This document shows, in pieces, positions 34,572 through 43,726 of a stretch of DNA of 64,000 bases. Position 1 is the stretch's first letter. Every line of letters begins with the position of its first letter. A program made the translations under genes and the position numbers. The notes under the pieces are model-generated. The model saw nothing but the letters and a program-made list of their open reading frames with translations. It did not search any database and was not told the origin of the DNA. This DNA is from an uncultured Vampirovibrio sp. (GTDB lineage: Bacteria; Cyanobacteriota; Vampirovibrionia; Gastranaerophilales; Gastranaerophilaceae): the NCBI GenBank assembly GCA_910577395.1, contig CAJTLG010000006.1, positions 88,950-152,949 of the forward strand, given 5' to 3'.

Positions 34572-35153
34572 ATGGAAAGCACAAAAAAAGGAAAATTATT
34601 CATAATAACCGGGCCTTCAGGGGTCGGCAAAGGCACAATTTTAGAAAAATTTTTCCATAATAATAAAAATATAATATATTCAATTTCACAAACCACCAGA
34701 AACCCGCGCCCCGGCGAGGTTGACGGCGTTAATTATTTTTTTGTAACACGTGAAGAATTTGAAAATTCCATAAAAAATAATGAATTTCTTGAATGGGCGC
34801 AATATTCAGATAACTACTACGGTACAAACAAAAAATTTGTCTTAAAAGCCCTGTCTAAAGGGATTGACGTGCTTTTAGAAATTGAAACTCAAGGCGCACA
34901 AAGCATTATGGCAAAATTCCCCGATTGTATTTCAATATTTTTAACCCCGCCAAACCTTGATGAGCTTGAAAAACGGCTCCGCGGGCGAAATACAGAGGAT
35001 GAAGAAGCTATTCAAAAACGCTTAAATCAAGTAAGAGAAGAGCTAAAACTGGCTAAAACCTACAAATACTCTATAGAAAACGACCTTGTAGAAAATGCTC
35101 TTCAAAAATTACAAGAAATTTATAACACGGAAAAAAATGAAAAAAGATTTTGA
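34572..35153 (+). CDS. gmk: Guanylate kinase
   Basis: Phosphorylates GMP to GDP. 193 residues from ATG 34572; a GTG at 34557 would add five residues but lies within the -10 box. Visible are the P-loop GPSGVGKG (14-21), the GMP-binding STTRNPRPGE-type segment (here ISQTTRNPRPGEVDGVNYFFV), the LLEIETQGAQ motif and the lid with KRLRGRNTEDEE. First gene of gmk-coaBC-nif3-like-aroC-aroK-aroB; its end overlaps coaBC by 17 bases. Confidence 0.96.
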   Translation: MESTKKGKLFIITGPSGVGKGTILEKFFHNNKNIIYSISQTTRNPRPGEVDGVNYFFVTREEFENSIKNNEFLEWAQYSDNYYGTNKKFVLKALSKGIDVLLEIETQGAQSIMAKFPDCISIFLTPPNLDELEKRLRGRNTEDEEAIQKRLNQVREELKLAKTYKYSIENDLVENALQKLQEIYNTEKNEKRF

Positions 35154-36366
35154 TAAAAATTCAAAAAATAATCAAATTCCCCTGCAAGGCCGCGTGCTTG
35201 TTGGCTTAACGGGCTCAATTGCTTGTTATAAAACATGTGAATTATTAAGAATGTTAACCAAGGCAAATTATGAGGTAAAAGTGGTTATAAGCTCCTCTGC
35301 TCTTGAGTTTATAGGTGCTAAAACGCTTGAAACCCTTACTAATAACCCTATTTACGCGGATACATTTGCCCCAAAACAAGATACAGAGCATATTTCACTT
35401 GCCGAATGGGCGGATATCTTTGTTATAGCACCAATTACGGCCAATACTATTTCAAAATTTGCCGCAGGAATAGCCGATAACCTGATTACAAGCATATTTA
35501 ACGCGTATCTTGGCGGCAAAAAGCCTGTCATCATTGCGCCTGCAATGAATACAGGAATGCTCAATAATCCTTTTGTTCAAAAAAACATCAAAAACCTTGA
35601 AAATGAAGGTGTAAAAATAGTGGAAAGCCGCACAGCACAGCTTGCCTGCGGAGATATCGGAAACGGTGCCATGGCGCACGTGCAAAAAATCTTTGATAAA
35701 ATAACGGAAACATTGCACCCTGAAAGGATTTTAGGCACTTCAACGCAAAAAAAGAAGATATTATTAACAACCGGCGGCACAAAAGAGCCGATTGACCCTG
35801 TACGCTTTATTTCTAACGCATCATCAGGGCGTATGGGCTTGTGCCTTGCGGATTGTGCCCATACAATGGGATACAGCGTGCAATTAATCAGCACAGTTGA
35901 AATTAAAAACCGCCCGTATGAAGTGACAATTGTAAACTCCGCTGTTGAAATGGAAAAAGAAGTTCAAAAACGTTTCCCTGACTGTGATTACCTGATTATG
36001 GCAGCCGCTGTGTCAGACTATCGTGTAAAAAACCCCTCACCGGATAAAATTTCAAAAGAACAAACCGGTGAAACAATAAATATTGAATTAGTCCAAAACC
36101 CCGATATATTAAAGAATATGGGCAAAATAAAACGCGAAAACCAAAAAACAATAGGCTTTTCATTATCAACAAAAGATACTGTAGAAACCGCAAAAGCCAA
36201 GCTGGCAGCTAAAAACGCCGACTTTATAATTGCAAATGAAGCAAAAACCGCCCTAAACACTGATGAAAACGAAGTTTGGATAATAGATAATCTTGGAAAC
36301 ACACACCATATCGAAAAAAACACTAAAGAAAACGTGGCAAAAGCCATACTGGAGCGAGTTTTATGA
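35137..36366 (+). CDS. coaBC: Phosphopantothenoylcysteine decarboxylase / phosphopantothenate-cysteine ligase (CoaBC)
   Basis: Two consecutive steps of coenzyme A synthesis. 409 residues. The N-terminal FMN-binding CoaC half has GLTGSIACYK, PITANTISKFA, PAMNTGMLNNP and the cysteine in LACGDIGNGAM. The C-terminal CoaB half starts near LLTTGGTKEPIDPVRFISNASSGRMG and has AAAVSDYRVK and GFSLSTKD. The ATG at 35137 is chosen over an upstream TTG because it gives the shorter overlap with gmk. Confidence 0.96.
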   Translation: MKKDFDKNSKNNQIPLQGRVLVGLTGSIACYKTCELLRMLTKANYEVKVVISSSALEFIGAKTLETLTNNPIYADTFAPKQDTEHISLAEWADIFVIAPITANTISKFAAGIADNLITSIFNAYLGGKKPVIIAPAMNTGMLNNPFVQKNIKNLENEGVKIVESRTAQLACGDIGNGAMAHVQKIFDKITETLHPERILGTSTQKKKILLTTGGTKEPIDPVRFISNASSGRMGLCLADCAHTMGYSVQLISTVEIKNRPYEVTIVNSAVEMEKEVQKRFPDCDYLIMAAAVSDYRVKNPSPDKISKEQTGETINIELVQNPDILKNMGKIKRENQKTIGFSLSTKDTVETAKAKLAAKNADFIIANEAKTALNTDENEVWIIDNLGNTHHIEKNTKENVAKAILERVL

Positions 36367-37100
36367 TTAAAACCGAAGAAATTATTTCAAAAATTGAAAA
36401 GTACGCCTCCCTTGATTTAATGGAACCCTGGGATAATTCCGGTTGGCAGATAAACCTGCACCACGACTACGTTAACAGGGTTTTGATTGCACTGTCATTA
36501 ACCAAAGAAACCCTAAGCGAGGCTATTACAAACGATTGTGACCTTATAATCACGCACCACCCGCTGATTTTCGACAAATTGAGCAAAATTGATGATACAA
36601 CAATTGTGCAAGCCATAAAGCACAATATTTGTGTCTATAGCGCGCATACAAACCTTGATAAGACCTACGGTTCAACCACAGATGCGCTTGCGGGAGTTTT
36701 GGGGTTCAAAAACCTTATGACTATTGACGAATACATAAAAATAGCCCGTCTAAAAGACGAAATCGACCTTATGGAGCTGCTTTCAGAGGTTAAAAGGTCT
36801 GTGGGCTCCGAGAGAATAAAATTAATAAATCCCTCAAACATAGAAACCGTAAGGAATGTAGCCTTATGTGCAGGTGCCGGAGGCAACAATATCAAGAAAT
36901 TAAATGAATATGATGTTGATTTATATATAACAGGGGATATCAAATTCCACGCCGCACTTGAGGTTCGGGGGTTTGCGGTTGCCGATATCGGACACTTTGA
37001 ATCCGAACTCCCGGTGCTGCCGCTGTTGCAGGGATTAATCGCAAAGGCAGGCGTGGAAACAATTATAGCCAAAGAACATATACCCTGGGAATATATTTAG
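36363..37100 (+). CDS. Nif3-like dinuclear metal-centre protein (DUF34)
   Basis: 245 residues, the short form of the NIF3/YbgI family; the precise activity is not settled, with GTP cyclohydrolase-like and metal-chaperone roles proposed. Metal ligands are visible in ITHHPLIF, YSAHTNLD and the C-terminal DIGHFESE. WDNSGWQ is the family's N-terminal signature. The start overlaps the coaBC stop by four bases (ATGA). Confidence 0.93.
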   Translation: MIKTEEIISKIEKYASLDLMEPWDNSGWQINLHHDYVNRVLIALSLTKETLSEAITNDCDLIITHHPLIFDKLSKIDDTTIVQAIKHNICVYSAHTNLDKTYGSTTDALAGVLGFKNLMTIDEYIKIARLKDEIDLMELLSEVKRSVGSERIKLINPSNIETVRNVALCAGAGGNNIKKLNEYDVDLYITGDIKFHAALEVRGFAVADIGHFESELPVLPLLQGLIAKAGVETIIAKEHIPWEYI

Positions 37101-37111
37101 GAGAAAAAACA

Positions 37112-38245
37112 TTGGCAATCAGATTTTTGACATCAGGCGAATCCCACGGAAAATGCCTAAACGCAATCATAGAGGGTATTGGGAGCGGATATTTCCTTGA
37201 TTTGGATTTTATAAATAACGAACTTGCAAACCGTCAAAAGGGTAAAGGCAGGGGCGGAAGGATGAAAATTGAAACCGACCGCATTGAAATAAAATCGGGC
37301 GTAAGGTTCCAAAAGACAACAGGGGCGCCGATTTGCATTGAAATCCAAAACAAGGATTTTGAAAATTGGAAAATCCCGATGAGCGTGACCGCATTTGATT
37401 TCAATGCCCTGGAACCTGCAGCACAGGCGGAAATTCGGGAAAAAATAAATGAAAAGGCGATAAAACGCGTACGCCCGGGACATGCAGACCTGCCGGGTGC
37501 CGTAAAATACCGCCACCACGATATTAGAGATGTTTTGGAACGCTCCAGTGCCCGTGAAACCGCAACAAGGGTGGCCGTTGGAGCAATTTGCCAGGATATT
37601 TTAAGAAAATTTGATATAGCAGGTGAAGCTAAAACGCTATCTATAGGCGGATTTAGCACGGAAGAAGATATTGATAAAACAATAGATGAAGCGCGCAAAA
37701 ACGGCGAAAGCCTTGGGGGAGAGATAGAAATCCGTTTCAAAAATTTGCCTGTGGGCTTAGGGAGTTTTGTACACTGGGATAGAAGGCTCGACGGACGTTT
37801 AGCAGGGGCTATGATGAGCATTCCGGCCGTTAAAGCCGTTGAAATTGGCCTTGGCAAAGGTGTTTCGGCACTGACAGGCTCTAAAGTGCATGATGAAATA
37901 TTTTCCTCCCAAAACGGAAACGCCCGATATACAAGGAATACAAACAATGCAGGCGGCATAGAGGGCGGAATGACAAACGGAGAAGATATTGTTTTAAGGC
38001 TTTCAATGAAGCCTATACCCACTATGGAAAAGCCCCTAAACTCAATAAACATTGAAACTAAAGCCCCCGAAACAGCACACTTTGAAAGGGCTGATACCTG
38101 TGCGGTTGAGGCACTTGGAACAGTTGCACTAAATATGGCGTCTATAGTGATATTGGATGCATTTTTTGAAAAATTCGGCCCGGATAATTTTGAAGAAACC
38201 ATGGAAAATTTTAAAAACTATGAAAAGTATTCAAGAGAATTCTAA
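37112..38245 (+). CDS. aroC: Chorismate synthase
   Basis: Last step of the shikimate pathway, converting EPSP to chorismate with reduced FMN. 377 residues. Signatures are GESHGKCL (8-15), RPGHADLPGAVKYRHHDIRD with active-site histidines, ERSSARETATRVA and GGIEGGMTNGEDI. It starts at TTG (37112-37114), supported by AGGAG eight bases upstream. The 3' end overlaps aroK by 26 bases. Confidence 0.97.
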   Translation: MAIRFLTSGESHGKCLNAIIEGIGSGYFLDLDFINNELANRQKGKGRGGRMKIETDRIEIKSGVRFQKTTGAPICIEIQNKDFENWKIPMSVTAFDFNALEPAAQAEIREKINEKAIKRVRPGHADLPGAVKYRHHDIRDVLERSSARETATRVAVGAICQDILRKFDIAGEAKTLSIGGFSTEEDIDKTIDEARKNGESLGGEIEIRFKNLPVGLGSFVHWDRRLDGRLAGAMMSIPAVKAVEIGLGKGVSALTGSKVHDEIFSSQNGNARYTRNTNNAGGIEGGMTNGEDIVLRLSMKPIPTMEKPLNSINIETKAPETAHFERADTCAVEALGTVALNMASIVILDAFFEKFGPDNFEETMENFKNYEKYSREF

Positions 38246-38759
38246 AAATAAAACTATCATTTTAACCGGCATGATGGGTGCCGGCAAATCCACTGTGGGT
38301 GCTGTTTTATCCAGAATGCTAAAGCTTGGCTTTTTGGATTTGGATAATCTGATTGAAAAAACCCAAAACCTTACTATACCGGAAATTTTCAAACTTTACG
38401 GGGAAGAAAAATTCAGAAATATGGAATGCGAAACCATTTGCAGTATAAACCCCGGGCAAAAGCTTGTAATTTCAACAGGCGGCGGGGTTGTTGAATCAAA
38501 AAAAAATATTGAAAAGCTAAGGGAAATCGGGCGCATTTATTATCTTTCAGCCCCATATGACGTTTTGTATGAACGAATAAAAGATGACACAAAACGTCCG
38601 CTGCTTATAACAAAAGACCCGAAAAAAGCCCTGAAAGAGATATTGGAGCGGCGAAAGATGAAATACGAATGTGCCGATTTTAAAATTAACACCGAAAACA
38701 AAACAGCAAGAGAAATAGCAGAAGAAATAACCGGGATTTATGAAAAAATTAATAGTTAA
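38220..38759 (+). CDS. aroK: Shikimate kinase
   Basis: Phosphorylates shikimate. 179 residues from ATG 38220. Walker A GMMGAGKST (about 18-26), the shikimate-binding DLDNLIE, GEEKFRNMECE and the GGGVV loop, and the lid arginine region KRPLL are present. It overlaps aroC by 26 bases and aroB by 20 bases. A longer frame from 38157 lies wholly inside aroC and is rejected. Confidence 0.95.
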   Translation: MKSIQENSKNKTIILTGMMGAGKSTVGAVLSRMLKLGFLDLDNLIEKTQNLTIPEIFKLYGEEKFRNMECETICSINPGQKLVISTGGGVVESKKNIEKLREIGRIYYLSAPYDVLYERIKDDTKRPLLITKDPKKALKEILERRKMKYECADFKINTENKTAREIAEEITGIYEKINS

Positions 38760-39879
38760 TCTGAAAGAAAACAGCTACCCGATAATCATTGAAAACGGGC
38801 TTGCAGAGAATATAAAAGCAAATATTGAAACATATCTGCCAAATTTTAAAGGAAAAAGGTATTTCATAATCACAAATAAAACAGTTGCAAACCTGTATCG
38901 TGCCACCTTGCAAGATTTTGAGCGCGTTGTGGAAATTGAGGACGGAGAAGAATATAAAAACTTTAAAACCTATAAATACATTATAACAAAGCTTTTAGAA
39001 AATAAAATTGAACGGGGGGATGTCATAATAGCCTTCGGCGGAGGGGTTGTGGGAGATATGGCAGGCTTTGCCGCAGCAACAATTCTTCGGGGTGTGGATT
39101 ATGTACAGATTCCAACCACGCTGCTATCCCAGGTAGATTCATCAGTGGGCGGCAAAACAGGATTTAATCACCCCGCAGGGAAAAACCTGATTGGCGCCTT
39201 TAAACAGCCAAAACTTGTGCTGATTGACCCAAAAACCCTTGATACGCTTGATATTCGCCAGATAAAAACAGGGCTTGGCGAAGTATTAAAATACAGCTTT
39301 ATTGAAAAAAGCACCGGCGTGAAAGACGCCGGCCTTAATAATATAAGCTTTTCAGAATACCTGAAAAACCTTGTAAAGACTGCCTCGGTCGCGCAAACAC
39401 AGCACGAATGCCGGCAGGAAACACTGTATAAAAACCTTGCGGCACACTGGGAGGAAATTATATACGCATCTGTTTCAATGAAAGCAGCAGTTGTAGAAAA
39501 AGATGAGTGCGAAAAGGGCCTAAGGGCAATTTTAAATTTCGGCCATACATTTGGGCATAGTGTTGAAAAAATTACGGAATACAAAAAATATACCCACGGG
39601 GAAGCAGTGGCTGCAGGCATGGTTATGGCATTTACCACAGCCTGCAAGCGTATGCTTATTGATAGAGAATATTTTAACAGCTCTGTAAAATTAATCAGGG
39701 ATTACGGTTTAATTTCAGATGATATGAAAAATTTTGACAAAGAAAAACTTTATGAAGGAATGAAATCCGACAAAAAGGTATCAAATAACAAAATTAAACT
39801 GGTATTACCGGTTAGGCCGCTTGAAGTTCAGCTTTTTGACGATATTGAAGAGCCTTTGATAAAAGATTCATTGCTTTAG
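38740..39879 (+). CDS. aroB: 3-dehydroquinate synthase
   Basis: Second step of the shikimate pathway, cyclising DAHP with NAD and zinc. 379 residues. GGGVVGDMAGFAAATILRG, QIPTTLLSQVDSSVGGKTG, NLIGAFKQP and the zinc-binding NFGHTFGHSVE with later KYTHGEAVAAGM are visible. A ~30-residue stretch around 205-235 (QTQHECRQETLYKNLAAHWE) looks like an insertion. The last 68 bases overlap the convergent TPR gene. Confidence 0.95.
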   Translation: MKKLIVNLKENSYPIIIENGLAENIKANIETYLPNFKGKRYFIITNKTVANLYRATLQDFERVVEIEDGEEYKNFKTYKYIITKLLENKIERGDVIIAFGGGVVGDMAGFAAATILRGVDYVQIPTTLLSQVDSSVGGKTGFNHPAGKNLIGAFKQPKLVLIDPKTLDTLDIRQIKTGLGEVLKYSFIEKSTGVKDAGLNNISFSEYLKNLVKTASVAQTQHECRQETLYKNLAAHWEEIIYASVSMKAAVVEKDECEKGLRAILNFGHTFGHSVEKITEYKKYTHGEAVAAGMVMAFTTACKRMLIDREYFNSSVKLIRDYGLISDDMKNFDKEKLYEGMKSDKKVSNNKIKLVLPVRPLEVQLFDDIEEPLIKDSLL

Positions 39880-41509
39880 CGCCCCTGCCAAGCCTTTCCA
39901 TAATTTCAGAGGCGTTTTCATAATTTTTTGAAAGCATATTGTAATCTTTAATATCATAAAGAATTTTTGCCGCCTCTTTGTAGATACTAAGAGCCTTTGC
40001 ATCCTCTCCTACACATTCATAATTTTCAGCAGCATCCATAAGTGTCCTTGAAATGATTTTCGCACTACCCGTTTCCTTTGCGGCATCTATTGAAAGCATG
40101 TTGAAGGTTTCCGTATTTTCTTTGTCATACCTGTCTGCAAAAAGCGCCGCAAGATACCTTAGGGCGCGGGTTTTACCGGAAGGATTTTTTGCCTCTTCGG
40201 ATGTTTCAAGCGCAAGAGAATACTGTTCAACAGCAGGGTCAAACATCACATAATCATCATAAATCCTGCCCATTTTAAGGTGCGCATGGGTTTTAAGGTT
40301 ATAATCGCTGCATTTTGTGGCACTGTTATAGTCCTTGAGTGCAAGCTCAGCATAATCGTAATCATCAAAAACCTTGCCTCTCTCAAAGTGTATAGCAGCC
40401 TTTAGGTTATTATCCCCGCTGTTTTCAACAAGTTTCAGGGCTTCGTCGTATAATTTCAGGGCACTATAGGGGTCCCCGTTTTCTTTAACTATTCTTTTTG
40501 CCCTTATAAAGCTGTCTTTTGCATCACGGATTTCAGCAGATGCAGCCCCGGCGGCAACATCTGCCTGATATGCGGGCACTGATACACCGGCACCTTTGCT
40601 TAGTTTATAAACACCGTTATATTCAGCCTCCGGCACTTTAGCGGCAGGCATTTCAACCGTTTCAATCATTTGCGCACTACCTGCTTGCGGCATTTGCTCA
40701 AAAGAAACAGCAGCCTTCTGTACCTCATTATAAGATACCGAAGGTGCTGTGGTTGAATAGGTCATATTTTTGATTTCACTGGTTGTTACCCTGTTTTCAG
40801 GGATATCGTAAATATTTACGGAAGAATTTCGAAAATCGTTGGCTGAAGATACAGTACTAAATGCTGAACCAGTACCCGCAATAACAGGTGCAGACCCGCT
40901 CTGATACAGGGCGGCAGCCTGGTTGGCTATTTGCGGCGCAGCAGTTTCTTCCGCTGTATTAACAACGGATGTTTCCGGCTTTTTATCCTCAGGAATTTGC
41001 ACCCTGAAGGCCTCATTTACAAACCCCGGGTCAGATTTTAAATCGACCTGCTGTAAGAATAACGCGTTTACCCAGTCTAAAACCACGGTAGAAGACTTAT
41101 TCAGGCTATCCTCTATAAATTTATCGGAAATTTTTGAAGCGTTTCTTAAATTTGATAAAATTATCTCTCTTGAGGGATTTTCTTTTCTTGATTCAATTTC
41201 AACCAGATTTAAATAGGAATGAACTTCTGATGATACATCCTCAGGCGCATTGATAGCAGCGATTGTACTTTTAAAATCTTCAACCACCTGCGCAATATTT
41301 ATTTTATTAGAATTATAATCCACCTGCACTTTGTTGCCGTTAGGAAAATGTCTTTCACCGCCCCTGTTTTCATCCAAGACAACGGGTTTATTTAAACCTT
41401 CGGATACATTTTCAGAAGAATCTTCCCCGGCCGCACCCGTAAAGGATGTATTTTGCTGAGGTTTTCTGTAGTTGATGTTTACAGGATTAATCAGATTATA
41501 ATTATACAT
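39812..41509 (-). CDS. Large TPR-repeat protein with SFTG N terminus
   Basis: 565 residues. The N-terminal ~25 residues are Asn-rich and end in NTSFTGAAG (F23-T-G25). A helical segment (about 60-160) and a low-complexity middle (about 185-330) follow. The C-terminal ~230 residues are tetratricopeptide repeats: DPYSALKLYDEALKLVENSG, LKAAIHFERGKVFDDYDYAE, FDPAVEQYSLALETSEEAKN, AKALSIYKEAAKILYDI and AKAMNLLSKALQYRQ. TPRs mediate protein-protein contacts. No signal peptide. The 3' end overlaps the convergent aroB by 68 bases. Confidence 0.8.
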   Translation of the reverse strand: MYNYNLINPVNINYRKPQQNTSFTGAAGEDSSENVSEGLNKPVVLDENRGGERHFPNGNKVQVDYNSNKINIAQVVEDFKSTIAAINAPEDVSSEVHSYLNLVEIESRKENPSREIILSNLRNASKISDKFIEDSLNKSSTVVLDWVNALFLQQVDLKSDPGFVNEAFRVQIPEDKKPETSVVNTAEETAAPQIANQAAALYQSGSAPVIAGTGSAFSTVSSANDFRNSSVNIYDIPENRVTTSEIKNMTYSTTAPSVSYNEVQKAAVSFEQMPQAGSAQMIETVEMPAAKVPEAEYNGVYKLSKGAGVSVPAYQADVAAGAASAEIRDAKDSFIRAKRIVKENGDPYSALKLYDEALKLVENSGDNNLKAAIHFERGKVFDDYDYAELALKDYNSATKCSDYNLKTHAHLKMGRIYDDYVMFDPAVEQYSLALETSEEAKNPSGKTRALRYLAALFADRYDKENTETFNMLSIDAAKETGSAKIISRTLMDAAENYECVGEDAKALSIYKEAAKILYDIKDYNMLSKNYENASEIMERLGRGAKAMNLLSKALQYRQKAELQAA

Positions 41510-41663
41510 TTTGGCAATTTATACCTTTAAGTTTTAAAAACCTATTCTCCCACACACTAGTATAGAAGAATTTACAAGCATTTCTCTCATCCGAACAGAT
41601 GATTTTTTGCTATGACCATTCAAGTTCTTATTTAACGATTTTTTTAAAAAAGTCAAAAAACTA

Positions 41664-41692
41664 TTGTAAAAACTTAAAATATAATAGATAAT
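41664..41692 (+). promoter_or_regulatory. Promoter of the 43-aa gene / spmAB unit
   Basis: TTGTAA (41664-41669) and GATAAT (41687-41692) are separated by exactly 17 bp, 26 bp before the Shine-Dalgarno-led ATG at 41719. Confidence 0.65.
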
Positions 41693-41718
41693 AAAATAGT
41701 TAATTGAAGGAGCTTTAA

Positions 41719-41850
41719 ATGTCAGACTATGTTTTTAAAATAAAAAAGGGCGAAATAGAAGTTGAAATTTCATCTGATGATTCTAAATTTATTGAAGATG
41801 AACTTTCAAAATGGCGTGAAGATATCTTAAAAATGCAAAATCAAGGCTAG
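41719..41850 (+). CDS. 43-aa small protein
   Basis: A short gene (43 codons plus TAG) with the strong Shine-Dalgarno GAAGGAG seven bases upstream and a promoter before it. The peptide begins MSDYVFKIKKGEIEVEISSD and continues with an acidic helix (SKFIEDELSKWREDILKM). The layout of a beta-hairpin then a helix resembles the first 40 residues of the next gene (MAKYKLTVKYDGVCDLSIAG ...), suggesting a domain-only paralogue. Function unknown. Confidence 0.7.
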   Translation: MSDYVFKIKKGEIEVEISSDDSKFIEDELSKWREDILKMQNQG

Positions 41851-41859
41851 TAAAAAATT

Positions 41860-42573
41860 ATGGCAAAATATAAGCTGACCGTTAAATACGACGGGGTCTG
41901 CGACCTTTCAATTGCAGGCGATATACCGGATATCATAGGAAATGAGTTTGACCAGTATGTAAAATCCATGCTCTATAAAAAAGAGGAATGGGAAAATTTT
42001 GAAACCAATTTTAAAGAGGCAGCAAAACGTGAATACGGCCGTCTAAACAGAGAGAAAAACAAAGAACAGACACCGAAAGCTGCCGTTGATACACAAGAAG
42101 AAAATATTGAAAACCCTTGCATAGAACCGGTTTCTGAGGAAGAAACCTCCAATACGGTAACAGAATATGCTGATGATGCCCCTGTTTTAATTGAAAAAGA
42201 AAACGAACCTCTTAAAGAAATTACTGATACTAAAAACACTACACAGCCAAAACAGCCTGAAATTACACAACCTGAAACCACGGCCGTTTTAACGCTTGAA
42301 GAATATACAAAAAACAAAAATATAAAAACCCCTCTGGATGAATTTGTAGCAGGTGCTTGTTATTTGGATGAAATTCTTGATATTAAAGAATTCACCCTAA
42401 AAGATATAAATTCTAAACTATACCCTGTATTCAACAGGCTTGCAGGTTCAGACATTATAAATACCGCAATTAAACGTGTTTTGATTGAAAAAATTAAAGA
42501 AGGCGATAAAACAAAATATTCAATTAATGAAAATGCCTGGAATTACCATAATTACGACCTTGTAAAACATTAG
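41860..42573 (+). CDS. Hypothetical protein with possible winged-helix C terminus
   Basis: 237 residues, not recognised. Three parts are visible: an N-terminal ~45-residue beta/helix unit similar in layout to the 43-aa protein just upstream, a charged low-complexity linker (about 60-150, rich in Glu/Thr/Pro), and a folded C-terminal ~80 residues (TPLDEFVAGACYLDEILDIK, FTLKDINSKLYPVFNRLAGS, then KRVLIEKIKEGDKTKYSINE) that could be a winged helix. No membrane helix. Ten bases separate it from the previous gene and nine from spmA, so all four are probably one operon. Confidence 0.7.
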   Translation: MAKYKLTVKYDGVCDLSIAGDIPDIIGNEFDQYVKSMLYKKEEWENFETNFKEAAKREYGRLNREKNKEQTPKAAVDTQEENIENPCIEPVSEEETSNTVTEYADDAPVLIEKENEPLKEITDTKNTTQPKQPEITQPETTAVLTLEEYTKNKNIKTPLDEFVAGACYLDEILDIKEFTLKDINSKLYPVFNRLAGSDIINTAIKRVLIEKIKEGDKTKYSINENAWNYHNYDLVKH

Positions 42574-42582
42574 GTATATTTT

Positions 42583-43182
42583 ATGAATTACATCTGGGGC
42601 GGATTAATAATAATTTCAATAGTTTTTGGTGCAATAAACGGCAAACTGGATGATGTGGTAAACGCTATGCTGTCATCTGTACAAAATGCCGTAACGATTG
42701 CAATAGCACTAATTGGCATTATGGCATTCTGGCTTGGTATGACACATATTGCCCTTAAAAGCGGCCTTATTGATTGGTTTTCAAAACTTATAAGCCCCCT
42801 TTTAAGATTAATTTTTAACGAGCTCCCAAAAGACAGCCCCGCATATTCTAATATCGCGCTAAATTTCAGTGCAAACGCACTTGGGCTTGCAAATGCAGCA
42901 ACGCCTTTCGGTATAAAAGCAATGCAAGATTTAAAAGAGGAAGCAATAAAAGCAGGTAAGCCAAAAGATACTGCAACAAATTCCATGTGTATATTTTTAG
43001 GAATGAACACGGCAGGCTTTCAGCTAATCCCTGCAAGTGTTATTGCAATTTTAACAGCAGCGGGTGCAGTTAACCCTGCAAAAATTATTCTGCCGACCCT
43101 TATTGTAACAAGCATAGCCTTTATAAGTGCCATTATAATTGCACGCCTGCTTGCACCTTTTTTTAAGGAGGGTGCAAAATGA
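42583..43182 (+). CDS. spmA: SpmA-like nucleoside-recognition (Gate) domain membrane protein
   Basis: 199 residues with about four to five membrane segments and the Gate/nucleoside-recognition pattern: AFWLGMTHIALKSGLIDWFS, ALNFSANALGLANAATPFGIKAM and MNTAGFQLIPASVIAILTAAGA. In Bacillus, SpmA and SpmB are needed for spore-core dehydration, but the pair is widespread in non-sporulating bacteria, where the role is unclear. It overlaps spmB by four bases. Confidence 0.92.
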   Translation: MNYIWGGLIIISIVFGAINGKLDDVVNAMLSSVQNAVTIAIALIGIMAFWLGMTHIALKSGLIDWFSKLISPLLRLIFNELPKDSPAYSNIALNFSANALGLANAATPFGIKAMQDLKEEAIKAGKPKDTATNSMCIFLGMNTAGFQLIPASVIAILTAAGAVNPAKIILPTLIVTSIAFISAIIIARLLAPFFKEGAK

Positions 43183-43712
43183 AAGAAATTTTAAACCTTG
43201 TATCAATCTGGATTTTACCCGCCATAATACTTATAATTTTAATCAATGCCTTTATAAAAAAGGTGCCCGTGTATGAAACATTCACGGAAGGCGCAAAAGA
43301 AGGCTTTTCTTTAAGTGTTAAAATAATCCCCTATCTTGTTGCCATTATGGCGGCAGTTTCAATGCTGCGTGCGTCCGGTGCGATAGAATGGATAGCGGAA
43401 ACCTTAAAAACCCCGCTTGAATATTTTAATATACCTGCCGATACTCTTCCGCTTATGCTTACGCGTTCATTATCAGGCGGTGCCACACTTGGCGTGTTCT
43501 CGGATATTGTTGAAGCTAACGGTGCAAACTCTTACGCTGCAAGCTTTGCTGCAGTTATAACGGGAAGCTCTGAAACAACATTTTACGTTTTAAGTGTTTA
43601 TTTTGGCGCGGTGGGCATTAAAAAATTTCGCCACGCTGTACTTACGGGGGTTTTTGCCGATATAATCGGCATTGTCGCCGCAATAATTGTGTGCAGATGG
43701 TGGTTTTTGTGA
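43179..43712 (+). CDS. spmB: SpmB-like nucleoside-recognition (Gate) domain membrane protein
   Basis: 177 residues, the partner of SpmA. Membrane segments alternate with conserved VPVYETFTEGAKEGF, KIIPYLVAIMAAVSMLRASG, LSGGATLGVFSD and ITGSSETTFYVLSVYFGAVG. The ATGA overlap with spmA shows translational coupling. The two probably form a heteromeric transporter-like complex of unknown substrate. Confidence 0.92.
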   Translation: MKEILNLVSIWILPAIILIILINAFIKKVPVYETFTEGAKEGFSLSVKIIPYLVAIMAAVSMLRASGAIEWIAETLKTPLEYFNIPADTLPLMLTRSLSGGATLGVFSDIVEANGANSYAASFAAVITGSSETTFYVLSVYFGAVGIKKFRHAVLTGVFADIIGIVAAIIVCRWWFL

Positions 43713-43726
43713 TATAAAACTATATT

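Noticed and set aside
37234..38202. Long minus-strand open frame (322 codons) opposite aroC
   Set aside because: It lies fully inside aroC, has a serine-rich low-complexity translation with no domain, and lacks a ribosome site; it mirrors codon bias of aroC.
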